Positions 6,851 to 14,346 are shown, counted from the first letter of the stretch. The stretch: 28,590 bases of DNA from an uncultured Oribacterium sp. (GCA_902485915.1 CABTMH010000203.1:1-28590); one strand, 5' to 3'. Program-made: numbers and translations. Notes: generated from the sequence alone by a model not told the origin.

Positions 6851-8483
6851 AGAAAAGAAACAAACAAAATATCTGTCGCGCTTCGTCCGACGCAGTCTCC
6901 TGACACTGTGTGCACTCTCGCTGCTGTCTGGCGTGATGCCGTCGGTACTCGGCTTCGCTCTGTCTGCGACCGGATGTACCCCACTCACCGCCTATGCTGC
7001 GACCTGGCCGACACCGGAATTCAACGTCGAATCCGAGGGTGCGATCCTCATCGATGCCGATTCCGGTGCCGTGCTGTATGAAAAGAATGCGACGACCGCC
7101 TACTATCCGGCTTCGATCACAAAGGTGCTGACCGCCATCATTGTCCTCGAGAACTGTACGAATCTCGAAGATAAGGTTACCTTCTCCTATGCCGCGGTCA
7201 ATGGGAATCTCGAGCAGAACTCGACGATCATCGGCGCGGTTCCGGGCGATAAGCTCTCCGTGCGGGACTGTCTCTATGGTCTTCTGCTCCAGTCGGCCAA
7301 CGACTGTGCAAACGCCCTCGCCGAGTACATCGCCGGCTCCAACGAAAAGTTTGCGGAGCTCATGAACCAGAAGGCGGCCGAACTCGGCTGTGTGAATTCG
7401 CATTTTGCGAACCCGTCGGGTCTGAATAATCCGGAGCACTATACCTGTGCGGCGGATTTCGCGAAAATCATGCAGTACGCGATTCGGAACGATACCTTCC
7501 GCTCCATCGACGCGACGCAGGTCTATACCCATGCACCGATCAGCAAGTATCCGGACGCGGATGCACCGGAAAACACGATTTACGCCCATCACCATATGAT
7601 GCGCCGTTCTTTCTCAGATTACTATCCTGGTGTGTTCGCCGGTAAGACCGGGTATACAACCCTCGCCGGCAACACACTGGTGACCGCCTGTGAACGTGAC
7701 GGCATGACACTGATCTGTGTCATCCTGAACGGACACAACTCGCAGTACCGCGATACACGGAATCTCTTCAATTTCGGATACGACTGCTTCCAGTCGCTCG
7801 AGGTCGGCACCGCCGATGAGAGCTATAACAAGCTCGCCTCCAATCTGAAGGTAGACGGCATCCAGCTCGTGAATACTCTGGATTTCACCATCGATGCATC
7901 CAACCATGTGACGCTCCCGAAGAACGAAAGCTTCGACAGTGTCCAGCGTTCGATGCGCTATGACCTCTCCGATCAGGAAAAGGCCGACGGCTCCTTCGCC
8001 CGGGTGGACTACAGCATGGACGACAGAAGCATCGGCCAGGCCTATATCCGGCTCACGGATGACAGTGCGGCGAAGGCCGCGGCATCCCAGGATGCCGCGG
8101 TGATGGAGGCGAAGGTACAGGAAACCGTACCGGAGACGATCCATCTCTCGGAAAAGACCGCGGAGGATACGAAACCAAAGGTCGCCGGACAGCTGCCGCA
8201 GGAAAGCACGGCGAACCACGCGCCGATCGTCCTGAACCGGGAGGAGGGCCGGATCGAGCTGCCGAAGCCGATCGTTCGGGTGCTGCTCATCCTGGCAGTC
8301 ATCGCACTCATCGCCGGGCTCGTCTTCGGCATCTACTATCTTCTGGAGCGTCGGGAGGAGTTCATCCGCTCGCGTCGCCGGAAGCGTATGCTGAAGCATA
8401 CGAGGGACCTTACGCGAGAGCAGAAAGCCCGACGCGATATGATGCTGAACAGTCGTACCGGACGCCGGAAACGGCCGAAATAA
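6840..8483 (+). CDS. Serine-type D-alanyl-D-alanine carboxypeptidase (peptidase S11, low-molecular-mass PBP)
   Basis: A 547-residue S11 enzyme that removes the terminal D-Ala from peptidoglycan stem peptides outside the membrane. A signal peptide covers about 1-50 and the catalytic domain about 55-300. All three penicillin-binding motifs are intact: S92-I-T-K95 (nucleophile S92), S152-A-N154 and K269-T-G. A second domain follows (about 310-400), then a Lys/Glu/Thr-rich linker. A C-terminal membrane helix (about 476-502) ends in a 45-residue, very basic cytoplasmic tail. Standard DacA/DacF enzymes use an amphipathic anchor, so a true transmembrane helix plus long basic tail is unusual. The start overlaps the kinase by 11 bases with AGGG upstream, giving tight coupling to the two-component system. 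Confidence 0.93.
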   Translation: MKDKEKKQTKYLSRFVRRSLLTLCALSLLSGVMPSVLGFALSATGCTPLTAYAATWPTPEFNVESEGAILIDADSGAVLYEKNATTAYYPASITKVLTAIIVLENCTNLEDKVTFSYAAVNGNLEQNSTIIGAVPGDKLSVRDCLYGLLLQSANDCANALAEYIAGSNEKFAELMNQKAAELGCVNSHFANPSGLNNPEHYTCAADFAKIMQYAIRNDTFRSIDATQVYTHAPISKYPDADAPENTIYAHHHMMRRSFSDYYPGVFAGKTGYTTLAGNTLVTACERDGMTLICVILNGHNSQYRDTRNLFNFGYDCFQSLEVGTADESYNKLASNLKVDGIQLVNTLDFTIDASNHVTLPKNESFDSVQRSMRYDLSDQEKADGSFARVDYSMDDRSIGQAYIRLTDDSAAKAAASQDAAVMEAKVQETVPETIHLSEKTAEDTKPKVAGQLPQESTANHAPIVLNREEGRIELPKPIVRVLLILAVIALIAGLVFGIYYLLERREEFIRSRRRKRMLKHTRDLTREQKARRDMMLNSRTGRRKRPK

Positions 8484-8513
8484 GCCGGAAACAGGACACA
8501 GCATACGAAGCAT

Positions 8514-8586
8514 AAAAAACAGGGCAGAATGCCTCAGTGGATGTCGATAAGATCGAACATCACCTGGCATTCCGCCCTGGTTTTTT
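8514..8586. terminator. Bidirectional terminator
   Basis: The arms at 8520-8533 (CAGGGCAGAATGCC) and 8566-8579 (GGCATTCCGCCCTG) pair with one mismatch around a 32-base loop. A run of six T follows on the plus strand and a run of six A precedes the left arm, so it can end both the carboxypeptidase operon and the convergent metallopeptidase transcript. Confidence 0.85.
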
Positions 8587-8606
8587 CATTTGTTACTGCT
8601 CTACGC

Positions 8607-9200
8607 TTATGCTTCCAGCCGTCCGATGATGACACCGCCGCGCTCCCGCAGCCAGCGCTTCTGTTGTGTATAATCCGGAAGAATCGATGCAACCAGCGCC
8701 CAGAAGCGCGCGGAGTGGTTCATTTCCTTCCGGTGGCAGAGTTCATGCACAATGATATAGTCGATGACCTCCGGCGGCGTCAGCATGAGAAGACAGTTGA
8801 AATTCAGATTTCCCTTCATGCTGCAGCTTCCCCAGCGGGTCCGCTGATGGCGGATCGTGATGCGTCCATAGGAGACGCCGATGCGCTCCGCGTACATCGC
8901 CACACGTGGCGGGATGTACTGCGCCGCCTGATGGCTGAGCTGCCGCAGCTCCCCGTCTGTCAGTGGGACCAGTGTATCGGCAGATGCACGCGCAGACTGG
9001 ACCCGTGCCACGTGGGTACGGATCCAGTCCTGCTGTTCGAAGAGTATGCGATTGATTTCTGCGTTCGTCGTCCGGTAAGGCACCTTAAGGATGACCTCAG
9101 CCTTATTATTCACAGACAGCCTGATCGATCGGCGCCGACTCCGCTCGATGCGAACGGAATCGTCCCGCTCGACTGTAGGCCCCTGTGCCACCTTACTCAA
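8607..9200 (-). CDS. DUF45/YgjP-type zinc metallopeptidase
   Basis: A 197-residue protein of the YgjP-like (PF01863-type) metallopeptidase group. The N-terminal half matches the family ('RRSIRLSVNNKAEVILKVPYRT', 'IDWIRTHV'-like QQDWIRTHV, and 'SCSMKGNLNFN' preceded by RTRWGS). The active site is H152-E-L-C-H156 with H162 (NHSARFW) as the likely third zinc ligand; Glu153 would be the catalytic base. No signal peptide is present, so it should be cytoplasmic. Its substrate is unknown; relatives are found near restriction systems, but none is seen here. The start is uncertain: TTG at 9200 overlaps the stop of the HPr-like gene and has no clear ribosome site, implying coupling, and a GTG at 9191 is an alternative. 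Confidence 0.85.
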   Translation of the reverse strand: MSKVAQGPTVERDDSVRIERSRRRSIRLSVNNKAEVILKVPYRTTNAEINRILFEQQDWIRTHVARVQSARASADTLVPLTDGELRQLSHQAAQYIPPRVAMYAERIGVSYGRITIRHQRTRWGSCSMKGNLNFNCLLMLTPPEVIDYIIVHELCHRKEMNHSARFWALVASILPDYTQQKRWLRERGGVIIGRLEA

Positions 9201-9423
9201 CGATGAACTTGTGAAGGGTCTGCTTCGCTGCCGGCAGATGCTCGGTATCGAGCTTCAGATTAAGAACCTTGCCAAGACCCATATATAAAATACCAAGAAG
9301 TGATTTTGCATCAACAACGCGAGAGCCCTGTACGAGATCCATATCAAACGGCATGCTGGTCGTTGCAGCCACAAACTCCGTAACCGCGGCGCGATCCTGT
9401 AACATAATGTTTAATGTGCTCAT
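9193..9423 (-). CDS. HPr-like protein lacking the phosphorylatable histidine
   Basis: A 76-residue protein with the HPr fold signature. The start is the ATG at 9423 with AGGAGG 6 bases upstream; the open frame extends to 9537 but that part is non-coding leader. 'VVDAKSLLGILYMGLGKVLNLKL' matches the HPr segment around the regulatory serine, here Ser41 (HPr Ser46). Where HPr has G-I-H15-A-R-P-A, this protein has M-L-Q9-D-R-A-A: the Arg is kept but the catalytic His is Gln. It therefore cannot carry phosphate in the PTS in the usual way. It could be a Crh-like regulatory paralogue phosphorylated on Ser41, or a divergent HPr family member of other use. It is translationally linked to the metallopeptidase downstream. 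Confidence 0.8.
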   Translation of the reverse strand: MSTLNIMLQDRAAVTEFVAATTSMPFDMDLVQGSRVVDAKSLLGILYMGLGKVLNLKLDTEHLPAAKQTLHKFIVE

Positions 9424-9575
9424 AATTTCCTCCTGCAATAGATGAGAGTAAAAACAGTAAAAACCTCTCGGAATACATCTCTGTTTTCCGGGATGATACC
9501 ATCGAAAAAGCACTCTTGTCATCGACGAAACAGGCAAAATTTCTGCAGCTACAAGAGGCTTATTTAAGCATTATA
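9424..9575 (-). promoter_or_regulatory. Promoter and long leader of the HPr-like gene
   Basis: The minus strand carries TATAAT at 9575-9570 with only a poor -35 (GACAAA at 18 bp). That leaves a leader of about 140 nt. Within it CTCTTGT (9513-9519) pairs with ACAAGAG (9551-9557), and a small CGGAA/TTCCG stem (9469-9490) is followed by AGAGG and five T, which resembles a weak attenuator. Nothing else is seen up to the element at 9699. Confidence 0.4.
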
Positions 9576-9698
9576 ACGAAAAAATATTACAGTTTTGTCA
9601 CTATGTGAAATCTCTGTGAATTTTCTCGATAATTACACTGAAATGGCGGAATTCCGTCACTTTTTTAACACAGAACTGATATATCAGTCACCTGAATT

Positions 9699-9760
9699 CA
9701 GGCTGGGGCCATGTCGGCAACCGGTAGTGAGGACGGAAAACCGACACGGCTCCCTGCCTG
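9699..9760. repeat. Intergenic inverted-repeat element E
   Basis: A compact hairpin of about 62 bp. The left arm CAGGCTGGGGCCATGTCGG pairs with the right arm, which reads CAGGCAGGGAGCCGTGTCGG on the other strand. The 23-base loop contains AACCGGTAGTGAGGACGGAA (9719-9738), identical in all 20 bases to element D (14452-14471). It lies between the divergent HPr-like gene and the two-TM protein gene. Confidence 0.8.
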
Positions 9761-9801
9761 ATCAGTAGCCTTTTACTTTTACGTATAATTCTACTATGCA
9801 C

Positions 9802-9830
9802 TTGAGAATTAAGAAAAGAAAAGGTAAAAT
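9802..9830 (+). promoter_or_regulatory. Promoter of the two-TM protein gene
   Basis: TTGAGA, a 17-bp spacer and TAAAAT, about 68 bp before the ATG at 9899. A second TATAAT at 9784-9789 lacks a -35. Confidence 0.55.
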
Positions 9831-9898
9831 TTACGGATGATGTGTCTCACAGCTCGACATGACACGCATATAGATGATGAAAGAAGGAGTTTTCCGGT

Positions 9899-10501
9899 AT
9901 GGATCAGCATACATTAGATGAAGTAAATGAACTTATGGCGCGGAATCAGGTGGAGGGTCCAGACGGTCCTGTCTCTGATGAAACGACGGAAAACCGCGCT
10001 GAAGCCGCGGAGGACACCGTGGTGAAGGAAGCGGAGGCGGCGAACGCTCCGACGCCGAAGCCACCGGTGCAGGCGGGAGAATCAGCGCTGGGAACCTATC
10101 GGAAGAATGCGCGGAAGTTTGCACTGCTGGGCCTGGTCGGCTGCGCACTCGGTCTCGCCACGCTTCTCATGCTGCAGCAGCAGAACAATCCGCTGATGAT
10201 TCTGGCCGCGGTGGTGATGCTCGGTGGTGCACTGTTTATGGTGACCGGCATGTCGGCACTGCGCTCGGATGGCATGGTACGCGCCTTTGCACAGGTGGCG
10301 GCGATCCAGCCGACGACCGCGCAGATGCAGGACCTTCTGGACGCCGTAAAGGGCCTGCGAGGCGGTGCCCTGCATCCGCAGGTGAAGCAGCAGGTGCTCT
10401 CTGCCGTCGCCCGCTATCGTGGCTTCGAGGGCTATGACGAGGCGATCGCCGATGAGATCGAAGAGATCATCCGGCATACACGAAAGCGCGGCATCATCTA
10501 A
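9899..10501 (+). CDS. Hypothetical membrane protein with two TM helices
   Basis: I do not recognise this 200-residue protein. It has a good ribosome site (AAGGAG) before the ATG. Residues 1-62 are acidic and probably disordered (Glu/Ala/Pro-rich). A basic stretch YRKNARK precedes the first membrane helix at about 74-92; a second follows at about 99-118 after a short QQQNN turn. Residues 125-200 form a small helical domain (QPTTAQMQDLLDAVKGLRGGALHPQVKQQ...EIEEIIRHTRKRGII). The helices form a hairpin with a very short outer loop, so both termini should face the same side, most likely the cytoplasm by the positive-inside rule. It is monocistronic, with a terminator at 10507, and faces the uxa operon tail to tail. 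Confidence 0.75.
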   Translation: MDQHTLDEVNELMARNQVEGPDGPVSDETTENRAEAAEDTVVKEAEAANAPTPKPPVQAGESALGTYRKNARKFALLGLVGCALGLATLLMLQQQNNPLMILAAVVMLGGALFMVTGMSALRSDGMVRAFAQVAAIQPTTAQMQDLLDAVKGLRGGALHPQVKQQVLSAVARYRGFEGYDEAIADEIEEIIRHTRKRGII

Positions 10502-10503
10502 AT

Positions 10504-10543
10504 AAAAACCGCTGACGACTTCTGTCTTCGTCAGCGGTTTTTT
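10504..10543. terminator. Bidirectional terminator
   Basis: A perfect 12-bp stem AACCGCTGACGA / TCGTCAGCGGTT with a 9-base loop is flanked by five A on the left and six T on the right. It serves the plus-strand gene ending at 10501 and the minus-strand uxaA ending at 10571. Confidence 0.9.
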
Positions 10544-10570
10544 CATATATAAACTACTACATTATATAAA

Positions 10571-12061
10571 TTAGAGCACGACGCCATCCTTGAAGATGGA
10601 GATCTCACGGAAGCCGTTCTGCTCCGCCTTCGTCTTCTTACCAGACGCGATTTCCTTCACGAGGTCGAGGAGACGACGACCAGCGTCATCGACGGACTCA
10701 CCCTGGGATGCGACCGGGCCGGCGTTGAAGTCGATCCAGTTTGCCTTACGCTCGGCGAGGCGATCGTTGGTCGCGATCTTCGCAACCGGTGCCGGTGCGC
10801 CGAACGGTGTGCCACGGCCGGTGGTGAAGAGAATCACCGTGCAGCCGGCAGCGGTCAGGTTCGTGCTGGATACAAGGTCGTTGCCCGGTCCATAGAGGAG
10901 GTTCAGGCCCTTCGTATGTACCGGCTCTGCATAGGCGAGGACGTCGGAAATCGCCGCCTTACCACCCTTCTGTACGCAGCCGCAGGATTTATCCTCGAGG
11001 GTCGTGATACCGCCCTGCTTGTTTCCAGGAGACGGGTTATCATAGACCACCTCGTTGTGGCTGATGAAGTAATCCTTGAAGCCGTTCAGCATATGTGCTG
11101 CCTTATCAAAGATTTCCTGATTCACACATCTGCCCATCAGCATGCTCTCGGCACCGAACATCTCCGGAACCTCAGTGAGGATGGAGGTACCGCCCTGTGC
11201 CACGATCATATCGGATACGCGGCCGACGGTCGGGTTCGCCGTGATGCCGGACAGACCATCGGAACCGCCGCACTTCATACCGAGCACCAGCTTATCGAGA
11301 CCGACGGTCTCACGCTTAAACTGGCCGGCATACGCTGCGAGCTCATGGAGCAGCTTCGTTCCGGCCTCGAACTCATCCTCGACGTCCTGGCAGGTCAGGA
11401 ACTTCACACGATTCGGATCGTACGCACCGAGCTCCTCGAGGAACTGCTCGTGGGTCAGATTCTCGCAGCCGAGAGAAAGCACCAGCACAGCGCCTGCATT
11501 CGGATGACGTACGAGATCTGCGAGCAGCTTACGGGTGGTCGCATGATCATGACCGGTCTGGGAGCAGCCGAACGGATGCGTATAGGTATAGAGGCCCTCG
11601 ATGCTACCCTGCACGATGTCCTGATTCATCTCCACGAGATGCTTCGCCACATCGTTGACACAACCGACGGTCGGGATGATCCAGATTTCATTTCGCGTGC
11701 CGACCTTGCCGTCCGGACGCACGAAGCCCTCGAAAGTCTCGACCGGCATGGTCTTCTTCTCCGGCACCGCCGGCTCGTAGGTATACTCCACCTCGCCGGA
11801 CAGATTCGTCTTCATATCGTGGGTATGCACCCACTGACCCGGCTTCACATCCTCGGTGGTGTGACCGATGGAAACGCCGTACTTGATGACCTGGCCCTCT
11901 GCCGCGATCGGCGCGACGGCCACCTTATGTCCCTGTGGGATATCCTCCGCTGCGATGAGGTCGATGTCATCGACCTTGATTTCATCACCCTTCGCGATCG
12001 GAGCGATGGCCACGACGACATTGTCCTCCGGGCTGATATGCACTACCTTTGCTCTTGCCAT
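10571..12061 (-). CDS. uxaA: D-altronate dehydratase UxaA
   Basis: A 496-residue enzyme that dehydrates D-altronate to 2-keto-3-deoxy-D-gluconate in the galacturonate branch of hexuronate breakdown. An N-terminal SAF-like domain (about 1-95, 'NVVVAIAPIAKGDEI...GHKVAVAPI', 'YGVSIGHTTEDV') is joined by a linker to the large catalytic part. The latter has the family stretches 'GFVRPDGKVGTRNEIWIIPTVGCVN', 'HPFGCSQTGHDHATTRKLL', 'LGMKCGGSDGLSGITANP' and 'EDKSCGCVQKGGKA', whose Cys/His residues are probable metal ligands. The length equals the E. coli enzyme. The ATG at 12061 has AGGAGGAAAATT directly upstream. It lies 24 bp behind uxaB and is presumably cotranscribed from the promoter at 13677-13705. 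Confidence 0.96.
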   Translation of the reverse strand: MARAKVVHISPEDNVVVAIAPIAKGDEIKVDDIDLIAAEDIPQGHKVAVAPIAAEGQVIKYGVSIGHTTEDVKPGQWVHTHDMKTNLSGEVEYTYEPAVPEKKTMPVETFEGFVRPDGKVGTRNEIWIIPTVGCVNDVAKHLVEMNQDIVQGSIEGLYTYTHPFGCSQTGHDHATTRKLLADLVRHPNAGAVLVLSLGCENLTHEQFLEELGAYDPNRVKFLTCQDVEDEFEAGTKLLHELAAYAGQFKRETVGLDKLVLGMKCGGSDGLSGITANPTVGRVSDMIVAQGGTSILTEVPEMFGAESMLMGRCVNQEIFDKAAHMLNGFKDYFISHNEVVYDNPSPGNKQGGITTLEDKSCGCVQKGGKAAISDVLAYAEPVHTKGLNLLYGPGNDLVSSTNLTAAGCTVILFTTGRGTPFGAPAPVAKIATNDRLAERKANWIDFNAGPVASQGESVDDAGRRLLDLVKEIASGKKTKAEQNGFREISIFKDGVVL

Positions 12062-12085
12062 AATTTTCCTCCTGAAGGATTCACC

Positions 12086-13579
12086 TTACAGTACGCTTGC
12101 GTATGCAGCCTTCGCACCCTGCGCACGGATGAGGGTGAGGTTCTGTACGGTCGCCTCCTCGAAGCCGGCGATCTCGGTGAGATCCTGGCCCCAGAACTCG
12201 GTGTTCGTCATCACAGCGTGTACGAGGGTCTTCACATCGTCATCCTTGTGTGCGAAGTAGAAGTCGAGAACGAAAGCGTCGTCCTGAACCTTATACTCGT
12301 TGCCTGCCGGACGCTTGCATACGAGACCATCCTCCTCACGGCGCTGGATATCACAGCTGTAGAATGCCATGTATGCAGCGAAGCTCATCGTGAGCACTGC
12401 CGGAAGCTTACCGAACTTCTCGACATACTCGAGGAAGGACGGCATATTTCTCGCTCTCCACTTCGAGGTAGAGTTGAGGGAAATGCTCATCAGCTGGTGA
12501 TCGACGAACGGGTTGTTGAAACGATCCTCAACCGCAGAAGCGAACTTCTCGCAGTCCTCCTTATCGAGCGGAAGGATCGGGATGATCTCATCCTGGAGCA
12601 TCTTGTTCATGTAGTCGCGGATAACCTGATCATGCATGCAGTCACGCACGATGTCGAAGCCTGCGAGGTATGCACCGAGTACGAAGCCGGTGTGTGCACC
12701 GTTCAGGATTCTTACCTTTCTCTTCTTATAAGGAGCAACCTCCGGAACGACATGTACGTTTACGCCGGCCTTCTTAAACGGAAGCTTATCCTCGAGCTCC
12801 TTCGGTCCCTCGATGTACCATACACCGAATACCTCGCCGACATCGGTCAGCGGATCTGTGTAACCGTTCTGCTCATCGAGCTCTGCAACCTCCTTCGGAT
12901 CGCGGATACGGCCAGGAACGATACGGTCTACGAGTGTGGAGCAGAACAGAACCTCCTCGTTTACCCAGTTCTTGAAGTCCTCGCCGAGGCCCCACTCATC
13001 GATGTGACGGTTTACGATCTGCTTCAGCACCTGACCGTTGGCATCGATCAGCTCGCAGGAAAGAACCACGAGACCACCCTTGCCGGCCTTGAAACGCTCA
13101 TAGAGCACTCTCGTCATCTTACCAGGGAAGGAAACCGGCGGCTCCTGATCGAACTTGGTATCCGGATCATAGACGATACCTGCCTCGGTGGTGTTCGATA
13201 CGATGTACTCGAGATCATCGGACTTTGCGAGATCCAGGAGTGCCTTAAAGCCCTCTGCAGTATACGGATTGATGCAGTCCTTGACAGCGGAGATCACACG
13301 CTTGTTGTTTACCTTCTGGCCATTCTCAGAACCACGAAGGTACAGGGTGTAGAGACCCTCCTGCGCATTGACATACTCGGTGAGGCCCTGTGCGATCGGC
13401 TGAACGAGGGTCACCTTACCGTTCCAGTCAGCATGCTCGTTCGCCATATCGAAGAAATAGTCAACGAATGCACGGAGGAAATTACCCTCGCCAAACTGCA
13501 TCACCTTTACAGGTGCATCCTTCAGGACATATCCCTGATAACCAGACTGCTCAAGTACCTGATAATTTAACTTCTCCAT
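12086..13579 (-). CDS. uxaB: Tagaturonate reductase (altronate oxidoreductase) UxaB
   Basis: A 497-residue NAD-dependent reductase of the mannitol/long-chain dehydrogenase superfamily that converts D-tagaturonate to D-altronate, the step before UxaA. The N-terminus has 'VMQFGEGNFLRAFVDYFFD', the nucleotide-binding start typical of UxaB/UxuB. 'IVSNTTEAGIVYDP' and 'LSCELIDANGQVLKQIV' follow, and the catalytic-type Lys segment 'KKRKVRILNGAHTGFVLGAYLAGFD' is in the C-terminal domain. The ATG at 13579 has AAAGGAAC upstream. It is the first gene of a uxaB-uxaA operon; uronate isomerase (uxaC), the aldolase and transporters are not in the window. Confidence 0.96.
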   Translation of the reverse strand: MEKLNYQVLEQSGYQGYVLKDAPVKVMQFGEGNFLRAFVDYFFDMANEHADWNGKVTLVQPIAQGLTEYVNAQEGLYTLYLRGSENGQKVNNKRVISAVKDCINPYTAEGFKALLDLAKSDDLEYIVSNTTEAGIVYDPDTKFDQEPPVSFPGKMTRVLYERFKAGKGGLVVLSCELIDANGQVLKQIVNRHIDEWGLGEDFKNWVNEEVLFCSTLVDRIVPGRIRDPKEVAELDEQNGYTDPLTDVGEVFGVWYIEGPKELEDKLPFKKAGVNVHVVPEVAPYKKRKVRILNGAHTGFVLGAYLAGFDIVRDCMHDQVIRDYMNKMLQDEIIPILPLDKEDCEKFASAVEDRFNNPFVDHQLMSISLNSTSKWRARNMPSFLEYVEKFGKLPAVLTMSFAAYMAFYSCDIQRREEDGLVCKRPAGNEYKVQDDAFVLDFYFAHKDDDVKTLVHAVMTNTEFWGQDLTEIAGFEEATVQNLTLIRAQGAKAAYASVL

Positions 13580-13658
13580 CTTAATTCGTTCCTTTCAGCT
13601 GTGAAATGCTCTAAAAATCGATGCCTATGCTTACCAGGGCATGGCTTCCCTGCCCTTT

Positions 13659-13674
13659 ATGTAAGCGCTTACAT
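13659..13674. promoter_or_regulatory. Perfect 16-bp palindrome (LacI-family operator or CcpA cre site)
   Basis: ATGTAAGCGCTTACAT is fully self-complementary with the central CG typical of LacI/GalR-family operators. It also fits the CcpA consensus WTGNAANCGNWNNCWW at every position. It begins 3 bases downstream of the uxaB -10 box, so it covers the expected transcription start. It could bind a uronate-responsive LacI-type repressor, CcpA, or both. Confidence 0.75.
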
Positions 13675-13676
13675 AG

Positions 13677-13705
13677 AATATATGCTTCTTCTCAAAATAT
13701 GTCAA
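13677..13705 (-). promoter_or_regulatory. uxaBA promoter
   Basis: On the minus strand: consensus TTGACA, a 17-bp spacer and TATATT, about 98 bp upstream of the uxaB ATG. A strong core promoter with an operator-like palindrome at +1 fits an operon held off until a repressor is released. Confidence 0.85.
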
Positions 13706-13754
13706 TCAGAAAATCCGAATTCTGGAAAATAAATGCAGAATTCGTCAAAAGGAA

Positions 13755-13799
13755 CGAAAAAACCGGCCTGTTTTATGCTGATCGCACAAAAAGCCGGTT
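13755..13799 (-). terminator. Terminator of the marR-family gene
   Basis: On the minus strand AACCGGC and GCCGGTT pair around a loop of about 25 bases and run into six T. It lies 38 bases after the regulator stop and upstream of the uxaBA promoter. Confidence 0.7.
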
Positions 13800-13836
13800 G
13801 ATATCCCTCTTCTCTTGTTCACATTGTTTTTCCGGA

Positions 13837-14295
13837 TCAGTCCCGTTTCCTGATGTGCTCCGGATCGAGCTCCGGGATCATCTCCTTCGTGATGACCTGC
13901 AGCATCTCGTCGAGCTTCGCGAGGTCCTCCTCAGAGAAGCGTTCCTCGAAGCGCTTCACGACTTCATCGAGGAACTGGTAGCTACGGTGATAGTAGTTCT
14001 CGAGCTTTTCCGTCGGGTGGAGGTAGAACTCGCGGTGGTCTTCGTCCGACTGCACCTTCTCGATATATCCCTTCTGGACGAGTGCGTTGACCTTATATGC
14101 CGCGTTCGGGGCCGAGATGCCCATCATCTTCGCAAACTCTGCCACCGTCGGCTCCCCGAGTGCCTTTATGCACTCGAGACTGAAGGCCTCGACCGAGGTC
14201 AGGGACTCATCCCGGCTGCTTTCCTTCGAAAAAACCCGCTTGTAGAAGTGGATGCGGAAGCGATTATAGAGATCGGCGATGGACTGGTTCAGCAT
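13837..14295 (-). CDS. MarR-family transcriptional regulator (FabT-like by context)
   Basis: A 152-residue MarR protein. N- and C-terminal helices (about 1-35 and 110-150) form the dimer part. A winged helix-turn-helix lies at about 50-105: 'PTVAEFAKMMGISAPNAAYKVNALVQKGYIEKVQSDEDHREFYLHPT'. The wing reads SDEDHREFY in place of the common D-x-R-D/S pattern. MarR proteins of the FabT type, which bind acyl-ACP and repress fab genes, are usually found next to such clusters. Here the gene lies at the distal end, 203 bp behind fabZ, with its own extended -10 promoter. The FabT-like role is inference from location and from palindromes upstream of acpP; ligand and operator are not shown. Confidence 0.85.
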   Translation of the reverse strand: MLNQSIADLYNRFRIHFYKRVFSKESSRDESLTSVEAFSLECIKALGEPTVAEFAKMMGISAPNAAYKVNALVQKGYIEKVQSDEDHREFYLHPTEKLENYYHRSYQFLDEVVKRFEERFSEEDLAKLDEMLQVITKEMIPELDPEHIRKRD

Positions 14296-14336
14296 ATCAT
14301 ACCTGTTTCTTTGACTTAACGATGGGTAACAACCGG

Positions 14337-14345
14337 ATTATAACA
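14337..14345 (-). promoter_or_regulatory. Extended -10 promoter of the marR-family gene
   Basis: The minus strand reads TGTTATAAT, a perfect -10 with TGn extension, about 42 bp before the ATG. The -35 region (TGTATT at 17 bp) falls inside the strong hairpin at 14347-14393. Confidence 0.6.
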
Positions 14346-14346
14346 T

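Noticed and set aside
3969..8483. The operon as a glycopeptide-resistance (van) cluster.
   Set aside because: The regulator is VanR-like, but no VanH, D-Ala-D-Lac/Ser ligase or VanX is present, and the peptidase is a penicillin-binding S11 enzyme rather than VanY.
7614..8570. A 318-codon minus-strand open frame opposite the carboxypeptidase.
   Set aside because: It would cross the bidirectional terminator at 8514-8586 and lies opposite a gene with intact catalytic motifs.
8607..9200. The metallopeptidase as a sign of a restriction or defence island.
   Set aside because: YgjP/DUF45 proteins can sit by restriction systems, but no methylase, helicase or nuclease of that kind is adjacent here.
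10916..13570. An 884-codon open frame on the plus strand.
   Set aside because: It lies antisense to uxaA and uxaB, which have clear family matches and ribosome sites. Its Leu/Arg/His-rich translation has no recognisable domain and arises from the codon bias of the opposite strand.
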